64,000 bases of DNA from Chloranthus sessilifolius (GCA_021018995.1 CM037589.1:9315001-9379000), one strand, 5' to 3'. Positions 23,348 through 36,580 are shown, counted from the stretch's first letter. Notes: generated by a model from the letters alone, not told the origin. Numbers and translations: made by a program.

Positions 23348-23496
23348 AAATGGTGGAGAGATATTTTGTAGACAAAGTGCAAGAGGCTGATGTGGCGTAA
23401 TGAAATTGGCTGCAAGTGCGGTGGGGCTCAATTAATGCAGGTCGATGCTCAATTACCTTGCACTTTGTCTACTACATCAAAGCTGTCCACCGTTTA
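23348..23496. mobile_element. Small foldback MITE (family 3), copy A
   Basis: Ends AAATGGTGGA and (reverse complement) AAACGGTGGA. Internal pairing: 'tgtagacaaagtgcaagagg' against 'ccttgcactttgtctac', and 'gctgcaagtgcggtgggg'. Related copies at 27880 and 29530. Confidence 0.7.
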
Positions 23497-23646
23497 TAAT
23501 TTTACTTTTCGTAATATAGGATTGAGTGATGGACAATTTTATGAAAGAAAATTGTACATGTTGTCAGGGGCGTAGCCAGGAATTTTTGTTGGTGGGGGCT
23601 ACAAATGATAAAGAACAATACTTAATAGAAACTCTAGAGTTAAATG

Positions 23647-24565
23647 TGTTAGATCCTGATTATCACGTTCTACTCCAAAATTCGTGTAGATCTCTCTTAG
23701 GATATGTGTGTGCCAAGATGGATGGGTTCTACCTTGATCGATCAGGTTTATCAATCATACACTCTTGATCTATGGTGTTGATCATTCAAAAATCTTAAAA
23801 AATTCTTTTAAATAACTTGAAGATATATCCACAGCGAGCTGTGATTGTTCTCACAGCGGGCTGTCGCTGCTGAATGTTCTTAGTGCTCACAGCGCACTGT
23901 GACCACAACTCGCTGTCACTTAATTCACAGTGCGCTGTGGTTCCTTGGGACACCTTTCTTCACTGTTTTGGAAAAGGGGCTTTTTGAACTTTTCAAGTTT
24001 TTTGGTCTTTTGGGGGTTTAGGGTTTTGATAAAACCTTTTGAAAAAGGAGAAGCAAGCAAGCAAGCTAGAGAGAGCTTCTTCCTCCTTGAGCAAAAACCC
24101 TAGAACTTTATCATTTTTTTTCTTTTGAACTTTTAATTTGGAAAAGTAGTTTATTCAAAAGGTGTTCATTTCTTCTTCATTTTGTACATCCTATTTGCTC
24201 AAGGGAGTTGAGTGTTTTGAGCCCTTGAGAGTAGGGTGTGTGATTAAAAGCCTTGTGGATCTCAAGGTGGATCGTTGTGCGTTCATCAACGGTAGTGGAG
24301 AGCATTCAAATTGGAAAGCTACGGAGGCGATCAACGATAGAAAGTTGGGTTACATGGGGGTTTGATAAGGCATGTACATTTGTCGGTATATTATTCGAAA
24401 CTCTTTGTAATAATTTATTTTATAGTGGATTTGGTGTGTGGACTTCGGTCCCGTAGTTTTTCCCAATGATTGGGTTTTCACGTATATCCTGTGTTGTGGT
24501 GATTGTTGATATTATTGTGTAATCTCTAGATTAATTAGAATTAACCGAATAACCCGATCTAAGTC
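23647..24565 (+). mobile_element. Copia-like LTR nested in the hAT element
   Basis: It starts TGTTAGATCC within the hAT element. It has the texture of a plant LTR: 'cggtcccgtagtttttccc' followed by 'gattgggttttcacgtat' near the 3' end. The exact right end and target duplication could not be read. It holds the CACAGCG palindromes listed separately. Confidence 0.45.
23828..23942. repeat. CACAGCG-CGCTGTG palindrome array
   Basis: Spaced palindromes CACAGCGAGCTGTG, CACAGCGGGCTGTC, CACAGCGCACTGTG, ACAACTCGCTGTC and CACAGTGCGCTGTG in about 115 bp of the LTR. The core differs entirely from the TCGA-based arrays elsewhere. Confidence 0.85.
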
Positions 24566-24829
24566 TGTGGATCGACGAAATTTCAAAATGGGGGCTTGAG
24601 CCGATTTGGGGGCTTCTACATCATAGATTTGAGGGCTTATATACAAACAAAGGTTGCATATAAGAACCATACTTAATGGAAACGTTAGATTTAACTGGGG
24701 GCTTGAGCCCCCACACCCTTCTATGTGGCTGTGCCAATGCATGTTGCATGGAAGAAAGGGTTTCTCCTATTTTGGCCATCAAGTTACCTTCTCTATTTAG
24801 GCAAAGGCTCAAAATAGCTAGCAGTTTCG

Positions 24830-25345
24830 GGAAAATTTGAACCGAAATTTCGGCTGGAAATATCCCCTCCATACTTATTTTGACTGAAATTTCGGTTCAA
24901 AATTTCGTTTCGGTGGGGATCGAAACCGAAACATTTCAGCTGATAATTTGAATTATTGGCCAAAATTTTGAACCATGATTTAGGCCATGAGTTGATACCC
25001 TAGGGTTTCACCTACAGTAAGGATTCCCAAGGCCCTATTGATGATGCTTGCTTATTTCCAGGGGTGCAAGTTTTGCACCCAAAACCGAAACCGACTGAAA
25101 AACTGGCCTGCCAAACGAAATTTGAACCGATCCAAAAAAAAAAAAAAAACGATTCTCAATCGGTTCGGTTTCGGTTTTGGGTGACCGAAACCAAAAATCA
25201 GCTAGGTATGTTTAGAAAACCGACCCAAAACTGAAAAAATAAAAAAATTAAGCAAAATAAAAATATAGAAACTGAAACTGAACCGAACCAATATTTTGTG
25301 ATTTCGGTTTCAAGTATACGAAAATGGAAACCAAATCAATATAGA
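24830..25345. other. Decayed hAT subterminal sequence
   Basis: Rich in CCGAAA/TTTCGG words. A possible hAT left end CAGGGGTGCAAG lies at about 25060, but no matching right end was found. No gene. Confidence 0.4.
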
Positions 25346-27875
25346 ATAAAATTGTGAAAAAATGAGTATTTTCTATTCATTTCTATGAAGAATAATTAAT
25401 TTTTTTAACATGAATTTTTTTCTAATAAATTGGGTAGGTTGGTGTGGAGGGGGAGAGACCAAGAAGCCAAAACACTTATCCCTGCCATGTTGGTGTCTTG
25501 GTTATGTTGTGTTTCTTTGTCCCCATGCCTGTCAATTAAATATAAGACACATATCCCTAAAAAGGGCAATGCATGGCCTCCCTTTCAACATCAAAGTGAC
25601 ATTCTAACAAGAAATAATGTACACATGTTGACAGCCAAAATTTTGTTTCTCATTCTGTTTCTTTCTGTTGGGAAGAGTTTATCGTCATCATTATTATAGT
25701 CTCGTCTAGTCTATTTGGAGTTGGCTCTGCCGTTTTGTTTCTCATTCATTTAGTTTTATAAGTAACTTGGGCTCAAACCCGCCACTTTGGGTTTTGTTTC
25801 TCATTTACTTCTAATCAGGGTTAAACTCCATGTTACTCTCCAATCATTCATAGATAAAAAGTTAATTTGTAATTTGTAATGTTTTTAGTTGTTGTTTTTT
25901 TAAATCCTTATGGTGAGTCTTATTGTCAACATTAAGTTTTTGATGACCTGTGACCTAGAGGTTGGAATATGGTCAACCTTCCATTGGTCTTATTTCCATC
26001 ATTAATTTAGCTTTAATTTTACTGTCTTTTATGCCTGCTTGCAAGTCATTGTACCACTTATTTATGTTTTTTATATAAGCCTTGAGGGTAGGGACTTCAC
26101 CCGTGCATAGCGCTTAATGGGCAAAGCCCATATCTCCATTTTGTTTAAGGTGAAGGAGACATTCGTTAATTTTCCCATGGTCCTATATGGCAACCAAGAT
26201 CAAGTTGAAGAGAAAAAGTACTCTTTTTAAGTTACATTATTGACTATGGCTAGAGTTGTAGATGGGTCGGGTTCAGGTCAGACTTAGGGCACCAACTTAT
26301 TTAACATGTTGAGATCTTTTACCTGAAATGCCAAGGTTTCTAAACTTGGATCCCAACCGTAACGGGACCCATTGGGCTGACTCGACTCATTTGAAGACGT
26401 AATTGTAACATCAGAGAAACTATAGAGATTGGAGACGTTAATTGGGGATTTGGGGTAGGTTTGTTGTGAAGATAATTAAGGATTTCGGTTTATAAGATGT
26501 TTAAAATAGGTCTAGTTCGGGTTAGTTTTGGAGTTTTCCAAACAGACTTGTTTATTTATTAGGTTGAGATTCTGTACCTATGGGTTGTTGGAAGGGTTAG
26601 ACGGATGGAGACCTAATCTTTGGCTTTTTTATGCACATAGGGACTGCTCTCCCAAGTGAAACTCACTTCTTCCCATGCCTTATACCATTTGCCTCACAAA
26701 GTAAGAGAATAATGAGACCTAATCTTTGTTTTTTTATGCACAAAGTGACTGCTTTCACGGCTTCACACTCGACAGCCCATGTCTTATACCATTTGCCCTC
26801 CCTAAGTAAGAGAATAATGAGATGATTTTCTTAATCTTTTGCAGCCCTAATTAATTTTAAGAGGTAATTTTCTTACTATTCTATCCCTGATTATAAATTA
26901 TGATTAAAGTAAACCCATAACTTTTTGGCAAAAATTAGGCAAAAAGGATTGGAAAGAAAAACTTTCAACTCTATATATTAAAAAAATTGTTTCATCAAAT
27001 CGGGATGCTCCAATGTTCAGGTGCATTAAAATTCGTGCAAAATCACGATTAGATTCTTCAAATCTGTGTAATCCTGATTCCCTTCAAAATCCATGAAAAG
27101 TCAAATATTAGATCCCTTAAAATCGACGGATCCTGATTCCGCAAAGCTTTTCAAAATAAGATAATACCGCAAAACTAATTTTTTTGTGTCCTCTTTTGCT
27201 GAAGTGCCCTATCTTTTTTTTCTTATCGTACTAAAGTGTCCTACACTCTGAATGACTGTGAACCCATTTTAACTATTTACTATGTACAATTTGAGCTTTT
27301 GACTTAAACACTAATCATCAATTTGAACTTTTTACCATGTACAAAATTTGAACTTTTTACTAAAGTGTCCTTCCTACATTCTGCCGTCTGCTTCCTCGTT
27401 GTCCTGTTGTGCGCTGTGCTCGATTGTCAGTGTGTGGTTTCTCCATTTGCTTCCGTAGAGGCGTACAGCTTATGAGGGACCAAACAAAAGCATCACCTCT
27501 CTCAGCTCTTTTTAACTCTTTTGGCACTATTTGTTTCTGCTCGATTCCCCAAGTTGAAGAAAGGGACGCGGTCCCTAGGGATCAAGGTGGGTCTCAATGC
27601 CTCCCACCCACTGCAACACCAAGCCTGAAATAAGTGCACCACACTTGTCGCATTCTTCTTCTAATTTGGTATGTGTTTTATTTTTTTATTTTTTTAAACG
27701 GGTAACAATTGGTCTAACCCTTGACTTTGCAATGTTCCAACCTTAAGGTCATGGCCCTTAGGGCACTAGGCTAGAACCCTTTTGTTCCGGAGTCATAGAG
27801 TAGTAATAATAACTCTTATCAAATACCAATTATGCATGGAGTTGATCAATCTCCCTCTGCCAAAAGAATTGGAAA
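25346..27875. other. Intergenic; 100-bp tandem duplication
   Basis: No gene supported. A block from 'gacctaatctttg' to 'agtaagagaataatga' occurs twice in tandem at about 26609-26712 and 26713-26822. The rest shows no recognisable element. Confidence 0.5.
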
Positions 27876-27879
27876 ATTG

Positions 27880-28045
27880 CAAATGGTGGATGTACTTGAT
27901 GCAGATAAAGTGTAGGCAGCTGATGCGGTGTGACGTGACTGATCGCATCGACTTGTATTAATTGAGCCCATCTCACTTGCAGTCAATAGTGTCGCAGCAC
28001 ATCGGCCGCCTACACTTTGTCTACATAAAATCCATCCGCCATATA
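27880..28045. mobile_element. Small foldback MITE (family 3), copy B
   Basis: The ends are ATGGTGGATGTA and (reverse complement) ATGGCGGATGGA. The interior pairs through 'gataaagtgtaggcagctga' and 'ggccgcctacactttgtc'. 'ctcaattaatacaagtcga' reads in reverse complement as in copies A and C. Confidence 0.75.
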
Positions 28046-28146
28046 ACACTGTCCAAAGGAATTATATGGCAACCCAACAAGCAGCATGTCATTGAATTTG
28101 GACACGTGATGCTATTTTCCAAAGAGTTTACCATATGATGTGAAGG

Positions 28147-28288
28147 TAGGGCTGTCAACAGGTCGGTTTGACTAGATATCCGACCCAATATTTTTGTATA
28201 AAAATATATAACAATAGGGGATTTTAGCGGGTCAGGGCAAGTGCACCATTGGGGTAGGCATATGCCATCCGACCCACTGACAATCTTA
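28147..28288. mobile_element. Short non-autonomous hAT element
   Basis: 142 bp with ends TAGGGCTGTCAACAGGTCGG and (reverse complement) TAAGATTGTCAGTGGGTCGG. The flanks TGTGAAGG and TGTTAAGG (28139-28146 and 28289-28296) match at 7 of 8 positions. Confidence 0.8.
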
Positions 28289-28389
28289 TGTTAAGGAAAC
28301 AATATAAAGATTTGATGAGTCAAAGATTATATTGAAAAAATAGCTCAATTTTGTGATTCAAATTAAAGCTATGAAATATTTTAGATCTT

Positions 28390-28765
28390 ATTTTGTGACG
28401 ATCTAGACTCAAACCCACATGCCACGTCCCCGCCTTGATTTGTTTCTGGCATGAGCTTAAGTCCCCACCCAAAATGCGTCATGACATGTAGCGTTTGCAA
28501 TGACATATAGCTCAGGGTTATGACTTTTTCCTATCTAATGTGAGACTATTATAGCCTCCCATCTTATAGAAGAGCCGTCATCGGCTCTGATCTCATTCTG
28601 TGACGACCCAGACCCACATGCCACAATATTATCCGACCAATTTTGTTATTATCCGGCCGATTTTGTTTATGGCATGAGCTTAAAGTCCCCATCCAAAACG
28701 CATCATGGCATATAATATCCGTAATCACATATAGCTAAGAGTCAGAAATTTTAATGCAATCTTCA
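28390..28765. repeat. Tandem duplication, about 200-bp unit, LTR-like
   Basis: 'gtgacgatctagactcaaa' at 28395 recurs as 'gtgacgacccagacccaca' at about 28599. 'ggcatgagcttaagtcccca' recurs as 'ggcatgagcttaaagtcccc'. TGTGACGACCC is a Tekay-type LTR start, so these may be two LTR ends in tandem. Confidence 0.55.
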
Positions 28766-29529
28766 ATACAACACATTTGTATATATCATGGTCTTTGTGT
28801 TACATAACACACTTTTGGAAAAATAATGCCACACTTTCATAATTCTCATTCTTGTTTGCGAATGGGTCGGTTAGCATGTACCAGCTCTTCAAAAATAATC
28901 AAGCTATTAAGTGGTGCAAAAAAATCAGTGAAAGTAGATATTTGGCCTTTTCGTTTGTTTGGTGCTTAAAAATATATTCGTACATCTCACATCGTTGGCA
29001 GAGATATATTGACCCTAGCGCTTCTGTTGGTGCTCATATTGGGTACTTAATAACACCTGATCAGGCTAATTGAGAGCTTGGGAATTAAAGCTTATTGTTT
29101 GGTGATTTTCATTAACCAAGCCTGTCATTAGGTTGACCGGGCCCAACAAGCTACTTGCTGACCCGTTGCCCATAGGGTTTAGTAAGTTCAGCTCTAATTA
29201 ATTTATGAGCTAGCTAGTATTAGGTGACCGAGCCGTAAACCAATGGTAGCGATTGGATCCTTTGCACATGCCACTATCTTGATGCCATGTGGTGCATGGG
29301 ATTCATGTCTAGATCAGCTTCAGCTCCAAAATTGCAATGAAAAAATATATCAATCAGGTGATTAAGAGCCCAAAAGTGCCAACAACAGTGATCAGCTTAA
29401 GTGATGGTCGGTTTATGGAATTGATGACCCGGTCATCAGTGTTCTTGACTTGGTCAGTGGTCGAATATCTACTCTTTGATTTAAGAAGTTGGGTTCAAGT
29501 TTGTGTCAACTAAGGTTATTATAGTTATG

Positions 29530-29680
29530 GAAAATTATAAAGGTTGGACAGATTTGTTGAGGATAAAGTGCAGGCGACATGACTAATTGCATCAACCTGT
29601 ATTAATTGAGTCTCATCGTGCTTGCAGTCAATTATATTGCATCACATCAGCCACCTATAATTATTTATCTTCGGCAATTT
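29530..29680. mobile_element. Small foldback MITE (family 3), copy C
   Basis: Degenerate copy: 'gataaagtgcaggcgacatg' pairs with 'catcagccacctataatta', with the shared interior 'tgtattaattgagtctcatc'. Confidence 0.6.
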
Positions 29681-30461
29681 GCTTCTCATATCATTCATTA
29701 CAAAAACAATAAGATTATTAATGATGGCTAAAATTGTTGTTATTAATAAAAAAAATTATTAAAATTATTAGCAACGAGAATATTAGCATCAAAATTTTTA
29801 TTAATAGTGGCAGTTTTAAATCTTTTACTGCCTCTGCCTCTGATAATCTTATGTTTTTTTAGTGGTATGAGAAAATATCATTGGCATCCGCAACGCTTTT
29901 TAATTTTTGTTTCTACGTGGTTCATTAAAAAGCTGTATCCATACCCTAAATCACATGGCAGGTTCCTACCCTACGAGTGGCACATTCTCCAATGCAGGAT
30001 GTCTGATATCTCTTTCCTTGGAGCTTGAATTATTGTTATTATTACTATTATTTTACATTATATTATCATTATTATATTAGATGTATATAACTTTTATTTC
30101 CATGTTTCTTTTTCTAGTAGACATCAACCTTTTTGTGCATGTCAGATGATCTTTTCTTCAGTCCCAGGTGATGATAGCGAAGGAAAATCCAAAACCAGTG
30201 AAAACAAACTTTGGATTTTGTAATGCAAAATATTACCAATATCTCTTTATTTTAAAGGATAGCTATCAACCTCCTTAAGAGTGTTGTGTCCCTTATCTCT
30301 AATAACATCTATCAGCTCATATGGAAGCTGGACAACAATCGCGTTTCTCGGTCAGCTCTATTTATAAACACTTCAAATCAGTGGTGTCGTCTATTCTTTC
30401 GTGGCTCTGAAAATGGAAATCTTATGCCCCGATCAAAGTGATTTTTTTTGCCTAATTTATT
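29681..30461. other. Intergenic, nothing recognised
   Basis: AT-rich non-coding sequence with small (ATT)n tracts. The open frames present have no recognisable family features. Confidence 0.5.
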
Positions 30462-30936
30462 TATTAGAAGTTTCTATTTTAGTGGTCATCACTATGATCA
30501 AATTATTGACCGTTAAATAGTGTAAGATAAGTCTTGAGATATGTAGTTGCTATTTCGATAAGTTTGAAAAGAATAGGCAACTAATTAGTAAGCATTTTAG
30601 TTGTGGTATAATTGTGATTTCTAATTACAATATAATTAGTATTTTAAGTCCTTAATGGGAAATGACTCTTTAGCTATAAATATAAGGGATGCCTGATCCC
30701 AACGATTGTTCGACACAATTCAATCTTCCCTATTAGCGAAAGCATCCCCATTGTGCTAAGAGATTTTGAAGGCGAGAAGATCGACGACCAATCATTAATG
30801 GCTTACACTCAAGGTGCACATATTTATTTAATTTATGGATTATAGGTTTATTGTTTTTGATTGATCATGCGCCTAAATCCTGCGGCTTAATTTGGATGGA
30901 TGGATGGATCGATAGATCCATATTAAGTTTCCAACA
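30462..30936 (+). mobile_element. 5' LTR of copia element 1
   Basis: It runs from TATTAGAAG (cognate of TGTCAGAAG in the intronic copy) to TTTCCAACA, followed two bases later by a classic copia primer-binding site. 'gctataaatataaggga' is the probable promoter region. 475 bp. It matches 15560-16032 inverted. No 3' LTR is found downstream. Confidence 0.75.
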
Positions 30937-30937
30937 A

Positions 30938-30951
30938 TTGGTATCAGAGCC
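30938..30951 (+). promoter_or_regulatory. Primer-binding site, initiator tRNA-Met type
   Basis: TTGGTATCAGAGCC, complementary to the 3' end region of initiator methionine tRNA and typical of plant Ty1/copia elements, lies two bases after the LTR end. Confidence 0.85.
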
Positions 30952-31129
30952 AAATCGGTGCATGGCCAATTGAAACATTGATGCTTGAGTTTGGATTAAT
31001 GAAATTAAAGAATTTTGTTTTCAAGTTTTGATTTCCCTGCACGGATCTCCATTATTGGGGACCATCTACGTGTGAAGAGCTTCTATCTAATTGATATTTT
31101 TAGAATGCAAAAAAAAAAAAAAAAATTGG

Positions 31130-32000
31130 TTTGGCACCCAGAGTTTTGCCACCGGACCGGCACAGATTCATAGCTCGGGTCCGTCACGTGAGGGGCAGGG
31201 CGTTGTCGGGGCGTTCACAAATTCAAAAATAAATAAATAATAATAATAAAATAATAAAAATTTTGAGGTTCTTTGGGTCGAGACTCGGTCCCACACGGTG
31301 GGGGTTTTCGCCGATGCTACACATTTATATCGGATCGACTGCACCCACGACGTCCTAAGTCCCGATCGGACGGCCAGACCGGATCACGCACACGGCCACC
31401 GGCGTGAAGGGGCGCGATCGCCCCTATACAACACAGCATCCGCAACCTTTCAAAAAAAAAAAAAAGGAAAAATGATGAAGAAGAAGAAGAGGGGTTAGCG
31501 CGGGTCCGCCGGCCGGGCTTCACCCCGACCGGGGTGCCCCGACCACAGGCCCTTTGGCCCACTCGCCTTTTTTGGGCTTCTGCCCACCTCTCGGCCATGC
31601 ATGGCCGCCTGACATCGACTCCGCCCACTCGGCCGAGGACCACTAGGCCCCTTACATGCAGTACCACCTGGCTAGGGCCTTTGGGCCCACTTTTCGCTTT
31701 TAGTCCACCTGGCCCGACCCGCCTGGCCCTCTTGGCCCACTCGGCCTTTTGGCCCTAGCCCGACTCGCCACCGACCCGCCCGGCCCTTTTGGCCCATGGC
31801 CCCTACCTACAGCTCGACCCATAGGGTCCACTGGCTGAGGTCCACTCGGCCACTAAGGCTCATGGCCCGGCCCAATTATGACCCTTTGAATTTCTTATTC
31901 TTTTCGGGCCTTTTCTGGGCTATTTATAGGTTCGATTTTCGGACATTATATATAAATTTTGATTTTCTCGGACATTTCGGATCTGTTTTTGAGGTTTATT
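31130..32000. other. GC-rich leader segment of copia element 1
   Basis: A sharp change to GC-rich sequence full of GGCCC/CGGCC and 'cactcggcc' words, between the primer site and gag. The base composition is unlike the rest of the element, suggesting an inserted or captured segment. The open frames here have low-complexity composition and no family features. Confidence 0.5.
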
Positions 32001-32794
32001 TTTGATAATGAGCTCTCTGTTGTGATGTATTCATGACCTGATGTTATTTTTTTTAATTTTTAATTGGGTAATTATTTTTTTTGAGTACCATTAATTAGAG
32101 TTGGGTAGTGGAGGTTGTGCTCCACCACCATGGCTGGTACTTACACATTATTATACTCGATTATTGTTAATTTTGACATTACTCATAACACGAGTTGGAC
32201 TTGAATTATTTTTTAATATCACTTTTGTGATCATCTAAAATATTATTAAACCTAAATTGACAGCATGATTTGAAAAGATTTTTCTGTCCAACGGTGATGA
32301 TCCTTCCTAGTGTCGTGATTTTCATAGTGATGTTTAATTTTGTCCAAGACCGTGTTACAAATTCAGTGAAAGTGTGTAGTGAACATTGGTGTCACAACAT
32401 AAGGAATTCTTCTGCCCAACGGTGATAAATTACTTAATGTTGTATGATGGTTGTGTTTTGCTATTTATTATTTAGTATGTGGGTACTGCTAGTATGCTGT
32501 GACTCGACCCAACAGAGGGTCATAACGACGCAATTAGTATCACAATCATTAATATAGATTGAGGAAGCGGCTAATATATTATGACTCGACTCAACGGAGG
32601 GTTATAATGATACAAATTGTTTCTCAATAACACCACATTGGTTTTAATTTTTATTCTATTCCTTGACATATTTTAACTCTTGTGTCACACACTATAATTA
32701 TAACCTTGTAGACTTGATAGCTACTTCAATTATATGTGGATATAATAAACCCCTTAATTATTGTGCAGCATTGAACCCATCTTCCATAACTAAT

Positions 32795-35700
32795 ATGATT
32801 GGTGGAATTGAACTTCTGAGTGGCTTAAATTATGGTAAATGGAAGGAACAAGTTGTCATTGTTCTAGGCTGTATGAATCTTGACTATGCTATATGATCTG
32901 ATAAACCCAAGGTGCTCATTGCTGATGCCTTAGCTGAGGGTCTGACAGTGAACAATATGGATTTGAAAAAATGAGATAGATCAAATCATATGAGCCTCAT
33001 GATTATAAAGAGTTCCATTACTGATGCGATTCGGGGAAGTATTCCTGACTCGCACAATACAAAGGAATACATGCAAGCCATTAAGAAATAATTTCAAGGG
33101 ACTTCTAAAGCACTTGCCAATAGTCTAATTGTTAAATTGGGAACCATGAAATATGATGGTCACAGTAGCGTATGGGAGCACATTATGAGAATGAGTGGCA
33201 TGACAACTCAATTGAAAGAAATGGACATGTGTTTTTTTTAGGGTTATCTTGTTAACTTCATTATGACTTCTCTTCCTGCACAATTTGGCTTGTTCAAGAT
33301 TAATTATAATATGCATAAAGAGAAATGGAAGATGAACGAGCTAATCGCTCACTGTGTCCAAGAAGAAGAAAGACTTCAGGCTGAAAAACCTGAAAGTGCT
33401 CATTACGCCGCTCTTGGACCATCGAAAGGAAATTTCAAGCGAAAGAAGGGACAATATAAAGGAAAGAACGTGAAAGCTCTCCTACTGAAAACTAAATAAG
33501 GAGAAGCTAGCAGATCTACTTCTGGCATCAAGTGTCACTTCTGTAAGAAAAAGGGCCACATTAAGAAGAATTGTTCGAAATACAGAGATTAGCTAGTTAA
33601 GAAAGGTAATGACCTAGCCTTTGTGTGTTTTGAATCACTTTATGTTGATGCTTCACGCAATACTTGGTGGATAGATTCTGGTGTAACTATTCACATAAGT
33701 AATTCAATGCAGGGATTTCGATCTAGCAGGAAGCTAAGTAAAGGCGAACGTACCATCAAATTCGAAAATGGAGTAGAAGCAGACGTGGAGGCCATTGGGA
33801 CTCTCCGTCTCATTTTAGATAGTGGTTTCATTTTGGATTTAGTTGATATTATTTACGTTTCAAGTATTACTAGAAATCTTATCTCAATTTCTAAATTGGA
33901 TTCATTAGGCTTTGAATTTAAATTTGGACATAATATTTTTACTCTATTATTTGATTCCGATATTGTCGGTGGTGGCTCATTAGTGGGCAATCTTTATCAG
34001 TTGAACTTGGATTCATCTTACGCCTAATCTTTAGTTTCTATGCATGTGAATGATAAAATTTGTAAGAAACGAAAATGAGCAATCGACAACTCCTCCATTT
34101 TATGGTATAAACGTTTAGGCCATATATCTAAGGATAGAATGAAGAGGTTAATTAAAGATGATATAATCGATGTGCTCGATTTCTCTGATTTGCATACTTG
34201 TATAGATTGCATTAAAGGAAAACTCACAAAAGCTAATAAGAAAGGAGCTATCAGGAGCACGAGTTTACTAGAAATAGTCCACACTGATATTTGTGGACCG
34301 TTTCCAACTCCTGCTATTGGTGGTCAAAAGTATTTTATTACCTTCATTGATGATTATTCTCGTTTTGGTTATATATTTCTCATTCATGAGAAATATGAGG
34401 CCTTGGATATGTTTAAAATCTATAAAGTCGAAGTTGAGTTACAACTCAATTCGAAGATTAAAATTGTGAGATCTGATAGAGGCGGAGAGTACTATGATAG
34501 ATACTTTGAAACAGGTCGCAATTCAGGACCATTCACCCTGTATCTTCAAGAGCATGACATTGTCGCTCAATACACCATGCCGGGAACACCTGAACAGAAT
34601 GATGTAGCTGAATGACGAAATCGTACTCTTATGGATATGGTGAGAAGCATGTTATGCAACTCTAAATTGCCTATGTTCTTGTGGGGAGAAGCCTTGAAAA
34701 CAGCGGTGCATATCCTGAATAGAGGTCCTAGTAAGGCGGTTCCCAAAACTCCTTATGAGCTATGGGTAGGAAGAAAATCGCTTTTAGGATATTTACACAT
34801 TTTGGGTTGTTTGGCTGAAGCAAAGGTGTACAACCCACAATTAGGAAAATAGGATCCTAAAATTATAAGTTGTCATTTCATTGGTTATCCTGGTAGGTCA
34901 AAAGGCTACCGATTTTATTGTCCCACTCATAGTACCCGGATTGTTGAGACTAGATATGCCAAATTCCTTGAGGATCGTGAGAACAGTGGGTGTTGAGCCT
35001 AGAAAAATCACTTTTGAGGAAAATCGGGTTATAATTCCTATCTCTTTTATCTAAGAAAAAGTGGCACCAACACCAGTTATTCAAGAAAATGTTGATGCAC
35101 CTATGACTATGCCTAATGAAACACCTCACATTGAGGAGGTTCTTTCTCCCATGGCGACTGCCAATTATCAATCATTGCGTAGATCAAAGAGAGCAAATAA
35201 GCCAACAATTTATGATGACTATATAGTTTACCTCAATGAGAGTGAGTTTGATTTTGGAAAGGAATCAGATCTTGTTTCCTTTAGCCAAGCCATGAAGAGC
35301 GACAAATCCACTCAATGGCTTGAAGCCATGAAAGATGAGTTGGAATCAATAAAACATAATTCGGTCTGGGATCTTTGTGAGTTACTTGAAGGAGTTAAGC
35401 CTGTAGACTATAAATTGGTATATAAAACTAAACAAGACTCCAAAGGTAATATAGAAAGATATAAGGCCAGATTAGTCACTAAAGGTTCTCCTCAAAAAGA
35501 GGGAATAGACTATAAAGAGATATTTTTCCCTGTCTCTAGAAAGGAATCATTTCGGATAGTCATGACATTAGTAGCTCATTTTGACTTAGAATTATATCAA
35601 ATGAATGTTAAAACTGCTTTTCTGAATGATGACTTGCATGAAGATGTCTTTATGACACAACCTGAAGGTTTTTAGGTTGAGGGGGAGAGTCATTTAGTTT

Positions 35701-36461
35701 GTAGACTCAAAAGGTCTATATATGATTTAAAGCAGACATCTCGACAATGGTACTTAAAATTTCACGACGTTATTTCAAATTTTAGTTTTAAAGAAAATAC
35801 TGTTGATCAATGCATATATCTTAAAATTAGTGGGAGTAAGTTTATCATCCTTATTTTATATATTAATAATATCTTGCTTGTGAGTAGTAATTTGAGCATG
35901 TTATATGAGACAAAGAACTTTTTATCAAAGAATTTTGATATGAAAGATCTTGGTGAAGCTTCCTACATGATAGGAATTAAGATTCATCGAGATAGAGCTC
36001 GTGGCATATTGGGATTGTCTCAAAGAGCTTATATTGATAAAGTTCTTAAAAGATTTAACATGCACAATTGTTCCGCTACTGTTGCCCCTGTCATTAAGGG
36101 TAATAAATTTAGTCTACTTCAGAGTCTCAGGATCGATCTGGAGAGAAAGCAGATAGAGACAATTCCCTATGCATCGACAGTTGAGAGTCTTATGTATGCA
36201 CAAGTTTGTACTCGTCCAGACATAGCGTACATAGTTGGCATGCTTGGTAGGTACCAATGTAATCCTGATTTTGATAATTGGAAAGTAGCTAAGAAGGTTT
36301 TTCACTATTTACAAGGGACTAAAGGACACATTCTCACGTATAAAAGGTCGAATAACCTTGAAGTTATTGGTTATTCAGATGCTGACTATGCTGGGTGTCA
36401 AGACACTCGTAGGTCCACATCGGGTTATATTTTTCTGCTTGCAGGTGGACCTATATCTTAG
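32795..36461 (+). pseudogene. Ty1/copia element 1 gag-pol, decayed and 3'-truncated
   Basis: Remains of one polyprotein that in active relatives makes the capsid and the enzymes for reverse transcription and integration. Gag begins near 32795 and carries a CCHC zinc knuckle (CHFCKKKGHIKKNC, near 33534). The protease follows near 33660 with DSGVTIHI, where relatives have DSGAT. Integrase is at 34100-34980 (DICGPF, FIDDYSRF, PGTPEQND), reverse transcriptase at 35280-36000 (YKARLVTKG; the YVDD site reads YINN) and RNase H near 36370 (YSDADYAG). Stop codons occur in every domain, for example after 34612, 34849 and 35672, and the sequence ends at 36461 before the end of RNase H and the 3' LTR. It cannot make a functional product. 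Assignment to copia is firm from domain order; the lineage is not assigned. Confidence 0.9.
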
Positions 36462-36580
36462 AAATAATGGAGTCTTCTAAAATAGGAGAAGAAGCACGTC
36501 AGATCTGGCATAAAGAATAATAATCAAGTCCCAACAATGGGCCAAAAGCTTGAACATGTTGGGATCCTGCTACATTATGG

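Larger units (their letters stand above)
23565..24739. mobile_element. hAT-type element with a nested copia-like LTR
   Basis: The ends are CAGGGGCGTAGCCAGG and (reverse complement) CATTGGCACAGCCACA. The flanks CATGTTGT (23557-23564) and CATGTTGC (24740-24747) match at 7 of 8 positions. 'atacttaatagaaactc' near the left end and 'atacttaatggaaacg' near the right end are internal copies of one sequence. The middle is foreign, see 23647-24565. Confidence 0.75.

Noticed and set aside
31298-31758. Open frames of 66-116 codons on both strands
   Set aside because: GC-rich low-complexity leader of the copia element gives long frames by chance; no domain.
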